Positions 1-6,538 of a stretch of DNA of 10,042 nucleotides are shown one piece after another. How positions within the stretch are numbered: position 1 is the first letter of the stretch; every line of letters begins with the position of its first letter. The DNA is from Chloroflexota bacterium (GTDB taxonomy: Bacteria; Chloroflexota; Anaerolineae; Anaerolineales; Villigracilaceae). The stretch is from contig JAPLGV010000509.1 in assembly GCA_026389975.1 (NCBI GenBank), positions 1 through 10,042 on the forward strand, given 5' to 3'. Both the position numbers and the translations under genes were made by a program. The notes below the pieces were generated by a model. It searched no databases and was not told where the DNA came from. It saw nothing but the letters and a program-made list of their open reading frames with translations.

Positions 1-1266
1 GATCGTCCCGGCCTGTTGGAGTTGGGCGACGGTCGGGTTATAGATATTGGCATGGACGACATAATGCTCGCCGATCAGGATAGGCGGATTGGCGCGGAAC
101 ATAAGCGGATCAATACTATTATCCGTGGACAGAGCGAAGCTCAGGATGGAAGGGCGACTGACCCAGATCGGATGCGCGGGTGTGACCAGCACGGCCAAAT
201 TAGCCTGGGGGGCGGTAAAGACGAATTCGCTCATAAGGCCATGGATATCCGCCAGCGGAAGAGAAGGCTGGTCGGGATTGAAAGGCTCCTTAAAGGTATA
301 TACACTCTGCCAGTTATTATCCAGGTACTGATCGTAAGTGCGGACACGCCAGTAGTAACGGTCTGCGTTCCCGGTGAGTGGAACGCGGATCTGCAGGTAT
401 ACAGTATTGCCTGTCGAGGCGCTCTGACCCAGGGCAAGTGTATCGCCATAAAATTCGACTATTGCTCCTTGCTCATTAACTCGCAAACCGGCGACTGCAT
501 TGTCAAGGTTCTGACGCAGCTTATCCAGCGGGCGGGTGATACTCTCCCAGGCAGTAACACCCTGCCGCGCGCTGGTGGGCGCAACCCAGGCCAGGAATAT
601 CAGTACCAAAGCCGCGACCGGGATGGCAAGGTTCAAGTAAGTCCATGATTCGGCAGAAAATGAGACGCGCTGCTCCTTCCAGAACTGCCGCTTGCGGACA
701 TACGTTAACCGTCCGAGCAAAAGCAGGCCCAGGAACGCGTAAAGTGCCAGGGTAAACACGCGGTCCCCCGCGCCCGAATCATACAACTGGATAATAAACA
801 ACACGATCCCGGCCGGCGCAACCGCCGTGGCAAAATCCCCGCGGCGCGTCAGAGAGTAACCGGCCAGCAAACTGATGGCCCAGAAACCAAGCTCCGTAAA
901 AACGACGAACAGGGCCGTATCCGGGACTGGTTGAGAGGTTACAAAAAGGAACAGGGAATATCCCAGCCGCCCGCCCAGGCTGATCATGCGCTCCAGCCAG
1001 GGGGTTTTATGATACAAAATCCCGCCTGCCACCAATGGGATTAAAGTGATGCTGAAGCCAAACACAAGCCAGAAGACGCCCCCGCGTTTGAATTGACTGA
1101 AACCGAGCGCCAGTCCCAGCAGGACGCCGAAGACGGTCAGGAGCAGCGCGGTCTCCAGGCCCGGAGCCCAGTCGGTGGTGTACAGACGCTGAGAGACGGT
1201 CAGCAGGATCAGGGTCAGGATGGCTGCGGATGGAAAGTCCCAAAAACGCGCAAGCTCACGTTTCAT
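1..1266 (-). CDS. TgpA-like transglutaminase family membrane protein (N-terminal 422 residues; C-terminus beyond window)
   Basis: The minus strand is open without a stop from the ATG at 1266-1264 to the left edge, 422 whole codons. The product begins MKRELARFWDFPSA and has several hydrophobic segments (about residues 13-27, 40-56, 64-84, 103-110, 118-137, 148-161, 170-187), then a last one at 211-230. A non-membrane part follows and contains YYWRVRTYDQYLDNNW (305-320), which resembles the W/Y-R-x-R-x-Y-D-x-Y-x-x-x-x-W signature just after the membrane domain of TgpA/DUF3488 proteins. In that family the extracytoplasmic transglutaminase-like domain with the Cys-His-Asp triad lies further on; here it would be outside the window, so enzymatic competence cannot be judged. 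The gene is divergent from the PAP2 gene. No Shine-Dalgarno sequence precedes the ATG, and a promoter-like element lies almost on top of it. The family call is fairly sure; the substrate is unknown. Confidence 0.83.
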   Translation of the reverse strand, partial: MKRELARFWDFPSAAILTLILLTVSQRLYTTDWAPGLETALLLTVFGVLLGLALGFSQFKRGGVFWLVFGFSITLIPLVAGGILYHKTPWLERMISLGGRLGYSLFLFVTSQPVPDTALFVVFTELGFWAISLLAGYSLTRRGDFATAVAPAGIVLFIIQLYDSGAGDRVFTLALYAFLGLLLLGRLTYVRKRQFWKEQRVSFSAESWTYLNLAIPVAALVLIFLAWVAPTSARQGVTAWESITRPLDKLRQNLDNAVAGLRVNEQGAIVEFYGDTLALGQSASTGNTVYLQIRVPLTGNADRYYWRVRTYDQYLDNNWQSVYTFKEPFNPDQPSLPLADIHGLMSEFVFTAPQANLAVLVTPAHPIWVSRPSILSFALSTDNSIDPLMFRANPPILIGEHYVVHANIYNPTVAQLQQAGTI

Positions 1267-1272
1267 ACTTTG

Positions 1273-1302
1273 AGTGTACAATATATATTCAATATTCGTC
1301 AA
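1273..1302 (-). promoter_or_regulatory. Candidate promoter for the transglutaminase-family gene (possibly leaderless)
   Basis: On the minus strand TTGACG (1302-1297) and TACACT (1278-1273) are separated by 18 bases, a fair match to a sigma-70-type -35/-10 pair. Transcription would begin about 7 bases downstream, at or next to the ATG at 1266, so the mRNA could be leaderless. That agrees with the lack of a ribosome binding site. The element is inferred from consensus only. Confidence 0.35.
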
Positions 1303-1306
1303 TCTC

Positions 1307-1312
1307 AAGGAG
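1307..1312 (+). promoter_or_regulatory. Ribosome binding site deciding the PAP2 start
   Basis: AAGGAG lies 7 bases before the ATG at 1320. The reading frame is open further upstream to an ATG at 1230, but that longer start would overlap the divergent gene and has no comparable site. The added 30 residues also look unlike a PAP2 N-terminus. This supports 1320 as the start. Confidence 0.75.
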
Positions 1313-1319
1313 TCGTTCT

Positions 1320-2300
1320 ATGGAAACCATCTGGAACGTCGGCATCACCTGGAACATCTTCTTTCAGAACCTGGGCAGTTGGCTGAAGACGCCCATGGAA
1401 GTCTTCTCCTTCTTCGGGACTGAAAATTTTTTTCTACTGCTCCTGCCAGCACTCTACTGGTGCATGGAGGCCGGCATCGGCTTACGAGTTGGTATTATCC
1501 TTCTTTTGAGCACTTCGGTCAACGACGCACTCAAAATGGCCTTCCATGGACCGCGTCCGTACTGGTATAGTACGGAAGTGATCAGTTATGCCAGAGAGAC
1601 TTCCTTCGGCGTGCCCTCCGGCCATGCCCAGATTGCAGTTGGCGTGTGGGGAATGCTGGCGGCCAGCCTCCGCAAGTGGTGGGGATGGCTGATCGCAATC
1701 CTGATTATTCTGCTAATTGGCATCTCGCGCCTGTACCTTTGTGTTCACTTTCCGCACGACGTAATTCTGGGCTGGTTGATAGGAGCATTTTTGCTGTGGC
1801 TTGTACTGCGTTTCTGGGAACCGGTCACTGCCTGGCTAAAAAAGATGAGCGTGGGGCAACAAATCCTGGCGTCTTTCCTTGGCTCGCTGGTGCTCATTCT
1901 GTTCCCCCTCATTCCCTTCCTTTGGCTGAAAATCACGAACTGGCAACCACCGCAGGCCTGGGCACAATATGCAACGGAAACCATTTCCCTGAGCGGTGGC
2001 ATCACCACGGGTGGGACCCTGTTCGGCCTGCTGGCCGGCCTGGCCTGGTTCAACCGCCAGGGCGGGTTCAGTACCGACGGTCCCATCTGGAAACGCATCC
2101 TGCGCTTTGTGTTAGGGGCGGTCGGCATCCTGGTCTTCTATATCGGCCTGGATGTGGTCTTCGGATTGATCGCCCCGGAAGCAGAAGCGCTGCTTCCCTA
2201 CCTTCTGCGGTTTATCCGTTACACACTGGTCGGGGCCTGGGTCTCTGCCGGCGCGCCATGGATTTTTGTCAAACTGAAGTTAGCCAAGAAAGCCGCCTGA
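1320..2300 (+). CDS. PAP2 superfamily membrane phosphatase
   Basis: This 326-residue integral membrane protein carries the three-part PAP2 (acid phosphatase/vanadium haloperoxidase) signature: K72 with HGPRP (76-80), the PSGH motif (99-102), and SR-x5-H-x3-D (S136, R137, H143, D147). In the family His143 forms the phospho-intermediate and His102 is the general acid. Typical substrates are lipid phosphates such as phosphatidate, phosphatidylglycerol phosphate or undecaprenyl pyrophosphate; the sequence does not tell which. Hydrophobic stretches surround the motifs, and about 150 further residues with several membrane segments follow the core, longer than minimal PAP2 enzymes. The start at 1320 is set by the AAGGAG site; the protein begins METIWNVGITWN. 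It lies 53 bp from the divergent transglutaminase-family gene and 62 bp before the decayed kinase gene. All catalytic residues are present, so it is probably active. Confidence 0.92.
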   Translation: METIWNVGITWNIFFQNLGSWLKTPMEVFSFFGTENFFLLLLPALYWCMEAGIGLRVGIILLLSTSVNDALKMAFHGPRPYWYSTEVISYARETSFGVPSGHAQIAVGVWGMLAASLRKWWGWLIAILIILLIGISRLYLCVHFPHDVILGWLIGAFLLWLVLRFWEPVTAWLKKMSVGQQILASFLGSLVLILFPLIPFLWLKITNWQPPQAWAQYATETISLSGGITTGGTLFGLLAGLAWFNRQGGFSTDGPIWKRILRFVLGAVGILVFYIGLDVVFGLIAPEAEALLPYLLRFIRYTLVGAWVSAGAPWIFVKLKLAKKAA

Positions 2301-2362
2301 AACTTTGCGGTTGCTTTACAAATTGTCTGGCAGGTTTCCGTTTCCGATTTAATTATCCCGTT

Positions 2363-3020
2363 ATGGGTGCGAAACTCGAACGCGGCTCACTGTTGCACAA
2401 ACGTTACCGGATTGTCGAAATTCTCAGCCAGGGCGGCATGGGATCGGTTTACCGCGCCGTGGATGAGAATCTGGGCGTGGATGTGGCGGTGAAGGAAAAC
2501 CTGTTCCCCTCCGATGAATACGCCCGTCAGTTCCGGTTGGAAGCGGTCATCCTCGCCAACCTGCGTCACACCAACTTGCCACGCGTGACCGATCACTTTG
2601 TCGTCGGTGAGCAAGGCCAGTAAATGATCATGGATTTTATTGATAGGGAAGACCTGCGCCAGCGCATGGAACGCACCGGTTCCATTTCTGAAGAAGAAGC
2701 CATTCTGGTCACCAGATGGTAAGACCATCCTGTTTGGTGAGACAAGCGGGGATCAACAACTTGGCTGGTTGATGCTCTTTGACTACGAACACCAGATCGC
2801 CGGTGCAGTTCACCTGCGGATGCAGGCATACGGCAATCACATTGATTACTCGCCAGATGGGATCTGGGTAGCTTATGAAAGCGTGGATATCGAGGATTCC
2901 GTTCGCTTTGATTACGATATTAATCGCATAAAGGCGGATGGTACGGGGGCTATCACCCGCCTGACGAATGCCCTTCCCATGGATTTTGACCCAGCCTGGC
3001 GCCCGATAGTCACACCATAA
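2363..3020 (+). pseudogene. Decayed Ser/Thr protein kinase / WD40-like propeller gene
   Basis: The ATG at 2363 opens a frame encoding the start of a PknB-type kinase domain: a Gly-rich loop (QGGMGS, residues 23-28), VAVKE with presumed ATP-binding Lys44, and an alpha-C-like segment with Glu60. It stops at TAA 2621-2623, exactly where kinases usually continue with YLIMDF. The same frame resumes after the stop (MIMDFIDREDLRQRM, then GSISEEEAIL) and stops again near 2722. From about 2700 another frame encodes WSPDGKTILFGE, a second SPDGIWVAYES repeat, a TRLTNALPMDFDPAWRP ending and a stop at 3020, typical of PD40/TolB-like propeller blades. The catalytic loop (HRD), DFG motif, the rest of the kinase lobe and most blades are missing. 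I infer one ancestral kinase-propeller gene that lost its middle by an out-of-frame deletion near 2700-2715 and gained a nonsense mutation. The two halves could instead come from two neighbouring genes. A functional product is unlikely. Confidence 0.8.
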
Positions 3021-3038
3021 AATGCGAAATGTTATCGC

Positions 3039-3077
3039 AAAATGCCCCGGATTTCGTTTCGAGGCATTTTATTTTTA
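3039..3077 (+). terminator. Rho-independent terminator-like hairpin after the kinase remnant
   Basis: AAAATGCC (3039-3046) pairs perfectly with GGCATTTT (3063-3070) and is followed by ATTTTT. It starts 18 bases after the stop at 3020, so it should end plus-strand transcription from the PAP2/kinase side. A small inner TCG/CGA stem (3054-3062) may extend it. Confidence 0.65.
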
Positions 3078-3078
3078 A

Positions 3079-3138
3079 GGACCTTTGGGAATTCCATACC
3101 CTTATTTATCCCTTCAAAATGGCGATTCCCAAAGAACC
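3079..3138 (-). terminator. Inverted repeat, possible terminator for the PBP transcript
   Basis: Two 14-base arms (3079-3092 and 3125-3138) are complementary at 12 positions, including a perfect CTTTGGGAAT / ATTCCCAAAG core, around a 32-base loop. The loop can add a short CCAT/ATGG stem. It lies just beyond the end of the minus-strand Pro/Thr tail (3142), so it is placed to end or stabilise the PBP message. There is no good U-run, so termination is uncertain. Confidence 0.4.
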
Positions 3139-3141
3139 ATT

Positions 3142-3351
3142 CTAAGTGGTGGGCGTCTCGGTGAGTGTTGGCGTATCCGTTGAAGTTGCAGTGGGAGTAT
3201 CCGTTGAAGTTGCAGTGGGAGTATCCGTTAAGGTTGCAGTGAGAGTTTCCGTTGGAGTTGGAGTGGGTATCTCGGTTGGGATCAGCGTGGAGGTAGGCGG
3301 CGGTGCAGGAGTGATAGACGGCATCGGCATAGGTATCTCGGTTGGGATCAA
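3142..3351 (-). pseudogene. Detached Pro/Thr-rich C-terminal tail of the PBP gene
   Basis: On the minus strand, right at the PBP stop but in another frame, 69 codons encode a low-complexity tail starting IPTEIPMPMPS and ending TETPTT, with STDTPTAT repeats. It has no credible start of its own: only TTG at 3351-3349, with no ribosome binding site in front. Chloroflexota class A PBPs often end in such Pro/Thr-rich extensions, so this is most simply the original C-terminus of the neighbouring PBP cut off by an indel near 3350. A programmed frameshift is less likely, since no slippery heptamer is seen. A small sequencing error would produce the same picture and would make this a live tail of a roughly 1,030-residue protein. 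Confidence 0.6.
3173..3268. repeat. Four tandem copies of a 24-bp repeat (Pro/Thr tail)
   Basis: The units are 3173-3196, 3197-3220, 3221-3244 and 3245-3268. The first two are identical (each starts GTATCCGTTGAAGTTGCAGT on the plus strand), the third differs at 3 positions and the fourth more. Read on the minus strand each encodes an eight-residue S/T-D/E-T-P-T-A-T-like unit. The multiple-of-three length and identical neighbours indicate recent slippage or recombination. Confidence 0.9.
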
Positions 3352-6233
3352 TAGCCGTCGTTGTCAGCCCGCATGTACAGGCGTAGGGTAATCTGTCCGT
3401 CCGGGATTCCGGTCAAATCCCAGGTGTAGACTTTGATCGGCTCAGGAACGGCCGTGCCAATGTCGCCGATCAGCGTTGTCCAGTCTGTCGGCTCGCCACC
3501 CGGGCCCCATTCCAGAAGCCAGGAGCGGAATCCGTCGGTGGCATCGGCCAGGATGCTAATATCCAGTGAGTTCTGCGTAATTGTCTGTCCATCCTCCAGG
3601 CCCGCGAATTGCAAATGCGGGCGCGGGTCGCTGGCGCTGCACTTCCTGTCAGGGATAAAGAAAATTTCCTCGAATCCCATATCGCGCGCCCATTGCTGGC
3701 CGCTTTCGTCCTGACGGATCCAGTTGCGCGCCCACTCTTCGACAACATTGATTGCCATATATTCATCAATATAAGCATCAGTACATTCTGGTGAGGCCTC
3801 CAGGTTCGTCCAAGTGTCCACCTGTATTTTACGCCACAGGTCATCTTCAGGAGGCAGCGGCGGCTGGCCAGCAGTGAAATACTCCTCGCGCTGGCTGGGG
3901 CACCACTGTGACGGTTTCGTGCCAGAGACTGTGCAGATGGTGTATTCCTCGATGCCTCCTGGCTGCACGAAAGGCGTTGGATTGCCACCGGTCAGGCGGT
4001 TGATGGCAAAAGTCATGAACTCGGCCCAGATCGGTCCGGCACCGGTCAAACCGGTGGTATTTTCCATCGGGGTGTAGTCAGCATTTCCCACCCAGACACC
4101 CACTGCCAGGTCTGGGGTGTAGCCGAGCGTCCAGTTATCGCGCGAATCGTTCGAGGTCCCGGTCTTGACCGCCACCTGGAAGGGCAGGTTGACAATCGAA
4201 TTCGGACCGAAGACGGGTGTACGAGCGGAATTGTCGGAGAGGATGGACGACATCAGGAAAGCATGTTCAGGACGGATGACCTGTTCGCCGGCCGGGGGCG
4301 CGTACTGGTAGATCACGTTGCCCTGGAAATCCACGATCTTGGTAATCGCCACGGGCGGAACCCTCAGCCCGCCATTCGCGATGACGGCGTATCCGCCCGT
4401 CATCTCCAACAAGCTGACTTCACCGCCGCCCAGGGTGAGCGACAGGCCGTAGCCAGCGCTCGTCAGGCTGGTAATGCCCATGCGCTCGGCCATGCCAATC
4501 AGACCATCTTTCTGGGGTGTGTTCGGGTCATCGTAAACGCCGACGAATTGCAGCGTCTTGACCGCTGGGAGGTTGTACGAGTTTGCCAGCGCTACCCGGA
4601 CAGTGACAGGGCCATGGAATTTATGGTCGAAGTTGTTCGGCACGTATAGCGGATTCGGGTCATTGGGCAGGCCGGAGGGCGAGAATTCCGAAGGTACATC
4701 CCAGATGAGCGTGGAGGGAGTCCAGCCTTTTTCAAAGGCGGCCAGGTACGTAAAGGGTTTGATGGACGAACCGGGCTGGCGCGTGGGGCTGATTGCCATG
4801 TTGATTTGCCCGGCGTTGACATCGTTGTAGAAATCAGGCGAACCGACCATTGCCAGGATTTCGCCCGTAGACGGTTTAATTGCCACCAGCGCCCCGTCTG
4901 TGACGTGTTTGTCCGCCAGGGCCGTCACCTGGGCCGCGACGGATTGCTGGGCAGCATCTTCCAGATCCGGATCGAGCGTGGTGTAGACGGTAAAACCGGA
5001 GCGGTAAATCGTCTGCGGGTCGAAGGCCTCTTCAAGCAGGGTACGGATATACTGAACCCAGTGCGGGTAACGCATGTCGGTTGTGGGCGGAGTGAAGGTC
5101 CGGTTCTTGACTTCCTGGATGGCAGCCGCGGCGGCCGTCCCGTCCACACAGACCGGGTCAGGGGCGTTGCTGACGTAGATACAGTGACGTTCACCACTCA
5201 ATGCGAGCATCCCCATGATGACGTTCTGGTAGCGGACCATGGTGATGTCCCGGTTGGCGTAGATGTTATACACTGAGGGGGCCTGCGGCAGACCGGCCAG
5301 GAAAGCCGCTTCAGCGAGGTTCAACTGGCCGGCAGTTTCGCCGAAATAGGTCTCGGCGGCGGCTTCCACACCATAGGACAGGTTGCCGTAATAGATTTCG
5401 TTGAGGTAGAGTTCGAGGATTTCGTCTTTACTGTAGCGGCGCTCGATTTCGGCGGACAGGATGGCCTCGCGCACTTTTCGCATATAGGTCCGCTGGCCGC
5501 GTTCCTCGGGCGTGAAGAGCAAAGCCCGCGCCAACTGCTGGGTAATGGTCGAAGCGCCGGAGACGGTTTCTCCGCTGGTGATGTTCTCCCAGAAGGCGCG
5601 CACGATGGCAAGCGGGTCGAATCCGCCGTGCGTGTAAAAATCCTTGTCTTCGGTCGAAAGCGTCGCCGCCACCAGGTAGGGAGATATTCCATTCAGCGGG
5701 ATGTATGTGCGCCGGCCCGCGTTAGGGTCGTTGATTTCGTATAAGACATCCCCGTTGCGGTCAAGGATGTGTGTCGTCTCGAACTGCGAAGCGCGTTGCT
5801 GCAAGTCACTCACGCTGGGCAGGGTGGCGGCGATGGAGTAATACTCATATATGCCGGCCGCCGCTAGGACCAGCCCCAGTGCCACGACGACAAAGATGCT
5901 GATAATTAGTCCGCGCAGCAGACAGCCGCCCGCCTTCGGCCAGTTGAAAGGCTCGTGGAGGCGCGCGCGCGGCACACGCCGGGTCGTCGTCGGGCGGCGC
6001 ACCGTCGGGCCGGGGGTATGCTCGTAAGCCGCCTGGCCGACGCGCGTAGCTCCCATGTCAATCTCTTCCACACGGCGCGGCAGAGACATACCATTCTCGT
6101 CCACCGCCGGGTGGCGGATGGGGGGCGTCCCGCCGCCGGGAGTAAACTCCTCGGCAGGCGGCTCGGCCTGTGTCTCGGCTTCGGAGTCCAACAGGCGGTG
6201 GAATTTATCGCGGGGTTCTTCAGGGTTTGGCAT
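3348..6233 (-). CDS. Class A penicillin-binding protein (GT51 transglycosylase / transpeptidase)
   Basis: This 961-residue bifunctional peptidoglycan synthase polymerises lipid II and cross-links stem peptides outside the membrane. A Pro-rich cytoplasmic region of about 103 residues precedes one membrane segment (about 104-132). The GT51 domain has all its motifs: TEDKDFYTHGG (catalytic Glu195), GASTITQQLAR (226-236), RKVREAILSAEIE (252-264) and ELYLNEIYYG (274-283). The transpeptidase domain has SSIK (nucleophile Ser489, Lys492), SYN (552-554) and KTGT (690-693). A Cys-containing segment (ICTVSGTKPSQWC, 766-778) and a C-terminal beta-rich, Ig-like part follow, as in PBP1C-like proteins. ATG at 6233 is preceded by GAGGAA. 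The protein ends abruptly at TGA 3350-3348, directly before an out-of-frame Pro/Thr tail, so its natural C-terminus is probably lost. All catalytic residues are intact, so activity is expected. Confidence 0.95.
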   Translation of the reverse strand: MPNPEEPRDKFHRLLDSEAETQAEPPAEEFTPGGGTPPIRHPAVDENGMSLPRRVEEIDMGATRVGQAAYEHTPGPTVRRPTTTRRVPRARLHEPFNWPKAGGCLLRGLIISIFVVVALGLVLAAAGIYEYYSIAATLPSVSDLQQRASQFETTHILDRNGDVLYEINDPNAGRRTYIPLNGISPYLVAATLSTEDKDFYTHGGFDPLAIVRAFWENITSGETVSGASTITQQLARALLFTPEERGQRTYMRKVREAILSAEIERRYSKDEILELYLNEIYYGNLSYGVEAAAETYFGETAGQLNLAEAAFLAGLPQAPSVYNIYANRDITMVRYQNVIMGMLALSGERHCIYVSNAPDPVCVDGTAAAAAIQEVKNRTFTPPTTDMRYPHWVQYIRTLLEEAFDPQTIYRSGFTVYTTLDPDLEDAAQQSVAAQVTALADKHVTDGALVAIKPSTGEILAMVGSPDFYNDVNAGQINMAISPTRQPGSSIKPFTYLAAFEKGWTPSTLIWDVPSEFSPSGLPNDPNPLYVPNNFDHKFHGPVTVRVALANSYNLPAVKTLQFVGVYDDPNTPQKDGLIGMAERMGITSLTSAGYGLSLTLGGGEVSLLEMTGGYAVIANGGLRVPPVAITKIVDFQGNVIYQYAPPAGEQVIRPEHAFLMSSILSDNSARTPVFGPNSIVNLPFQVAVKTGTSNDSRDNWTLGYTPDLAVGVWVGNADYTPMENTTGLTGAGPIWAEFMTFAINRLTGGNPTPFVQPGGIEEYTICTVSGTKPSQWCPSQREEYFTAGQPPLPPEDDLWRKIQVDTWTNLEASPECTDAYIDEYMAINVVEEWARNWIRQDESGQQWARDMGFEEIFFIPDRKCSASDPRPHLQFAGLEDGQTITQNSLDISILADATDGFRSWLLEWGPGGEPTDWTTLIGDIGTAVPEPIKVYTWDLTGIPDGQITLRLYMRADNDGY

Positions 6234-6255
6234 ATTTCCTCGTAGGATTTAGATT

Positions 6256-6261
6256 ATTTTA
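6256..6261 (-). promoter_or_regulatory. Candidate -10 element of the PBP gene
   Basis: TAAAAT on the minus strand lies 22 bases before the PBP ATG, in an AT-rich stretch, with GAGGAA downstream next to the start codon. No convincing -35 is seen at the usual spacing, so this is only a suggestion. Confidence 0.3.
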
Positions 6262-6303
6262 GCACAAAACCTTTGACCTCAGGCCAAAAAAACCGTATAC
6301 TTA

Positions 6304-6410
6304 CAGGGTACTGCGTAAATATTTAACCCACAGAGTACTGCGTCCCGTGCTGGACCCGGGACTACCACGTCCCGTGCTGGAACCGGGACTACCACGTAAA
6401 TATCTGAACC
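6304..6410. repeat. Duplicated 26-bp sequence, one copy intact and one split by two 27-bp repeats
   Basis: This is part of the 305-bp gap between the PBP and glycosidase genes. An intact copy, CAGGGTACTGCG followed directly by TAAATATTTAACCC, occupies 6304-6329. A second copy begins at 6331 (CAGAGTACTGCG to 6342), is interrupted by 54 bp, and resumes at 6397 (TAAATATCTGAACC to 6410). The halves match the intact copy at 11 of 12 bases and most of 14. The interruption is exactly two units of the 27-bp dispersed repeat. The pair reads as an empty site beside a filled site. Confidence 0.75.
6343..6396 (-). repeat. Dispersed 27-bp hairpin repeat, two tandem copies
   Basis: The units at 6343-6369 and 6370-6396 differ at one base. 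On the minus strand the core reads GTAGTCCCGGTTCCAGCACG. Each unit with the preceding base can fold: GTCCCG pairs with CGGGAC (6 bp) around a 9-base loop (6342-6362 and 6369-6389). Both units end in CG, the same dinucleotide that precedes the array. Five further copies lie in the opposite orientation inside the glycosidase gene. This is not a CRISPR array: there are no spacers and the copies are dispersed. Confidence 0.9.
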
Positions 6411-6447
6411 GAAATCCCGTTAGATTCGAGCCCTTCAATACAGGAAA

Positions 6448-6538
6448 GTTCATAGTTTTATGCAAGAAGCAGTAAATTGTCGTTTTTTTTACTTTTTGGC
6501 TTCTTCAGTTCAAAAATTTATGCTAGGAGCAGTATTTT
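6448..6538 (+). repeat. Imperfect 31-bp direct repeat ahead of the glycosidase start
   Basis: Bases 6448-6478 and 6508-6538 match at 24 of 31 positions with a 60-bp period; the shared core is TTTATGC-A-G-AGCAGTA. The second copy contains AGGAG (6525-6529) and runs up to the ATG; the first has AAGAAG instead. It may be a local duplication of the translation start region or paired regulator sites. A T-rich run (6482-6497) lies between them. I see no clear -35/-10 pair. Confidence 0.55.

Noticed and set aside
16..648. Long plus-strand open frame of 210 codons at the left end
   Set aside because: It is antisense to the transglutaminase-family gene, whose minus-strand frame encodes clear membrane segments and the family signature; the plus-strand product resembles nothing.
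1646..2362. Plus-strand frame running through the PAP2 gene into the kinase remnant
   Set aside because: It is an out-of-frame reading of the PAP2 gene; only its part from the ATG at 2363 is real kinase sequence.
3340..3360. Programmed frameshift joining the PBP to its tail
   Set aside because: No slippery heptamer or downstream stimulatory structure is seen at the overlap; an indel is simpler.
3146..3391. Val/Gly/Ser repeat protein on the plus strand
   Set aside because: It is the complement of the Pro/Thr tail repeat; low complexity on both strands makes a false open frame.
6343..6396. CRISPR array
   Set aside because: The two units are directly adjacent with no spacers, and other copies are dispersed in a gene; no cas genes are present.
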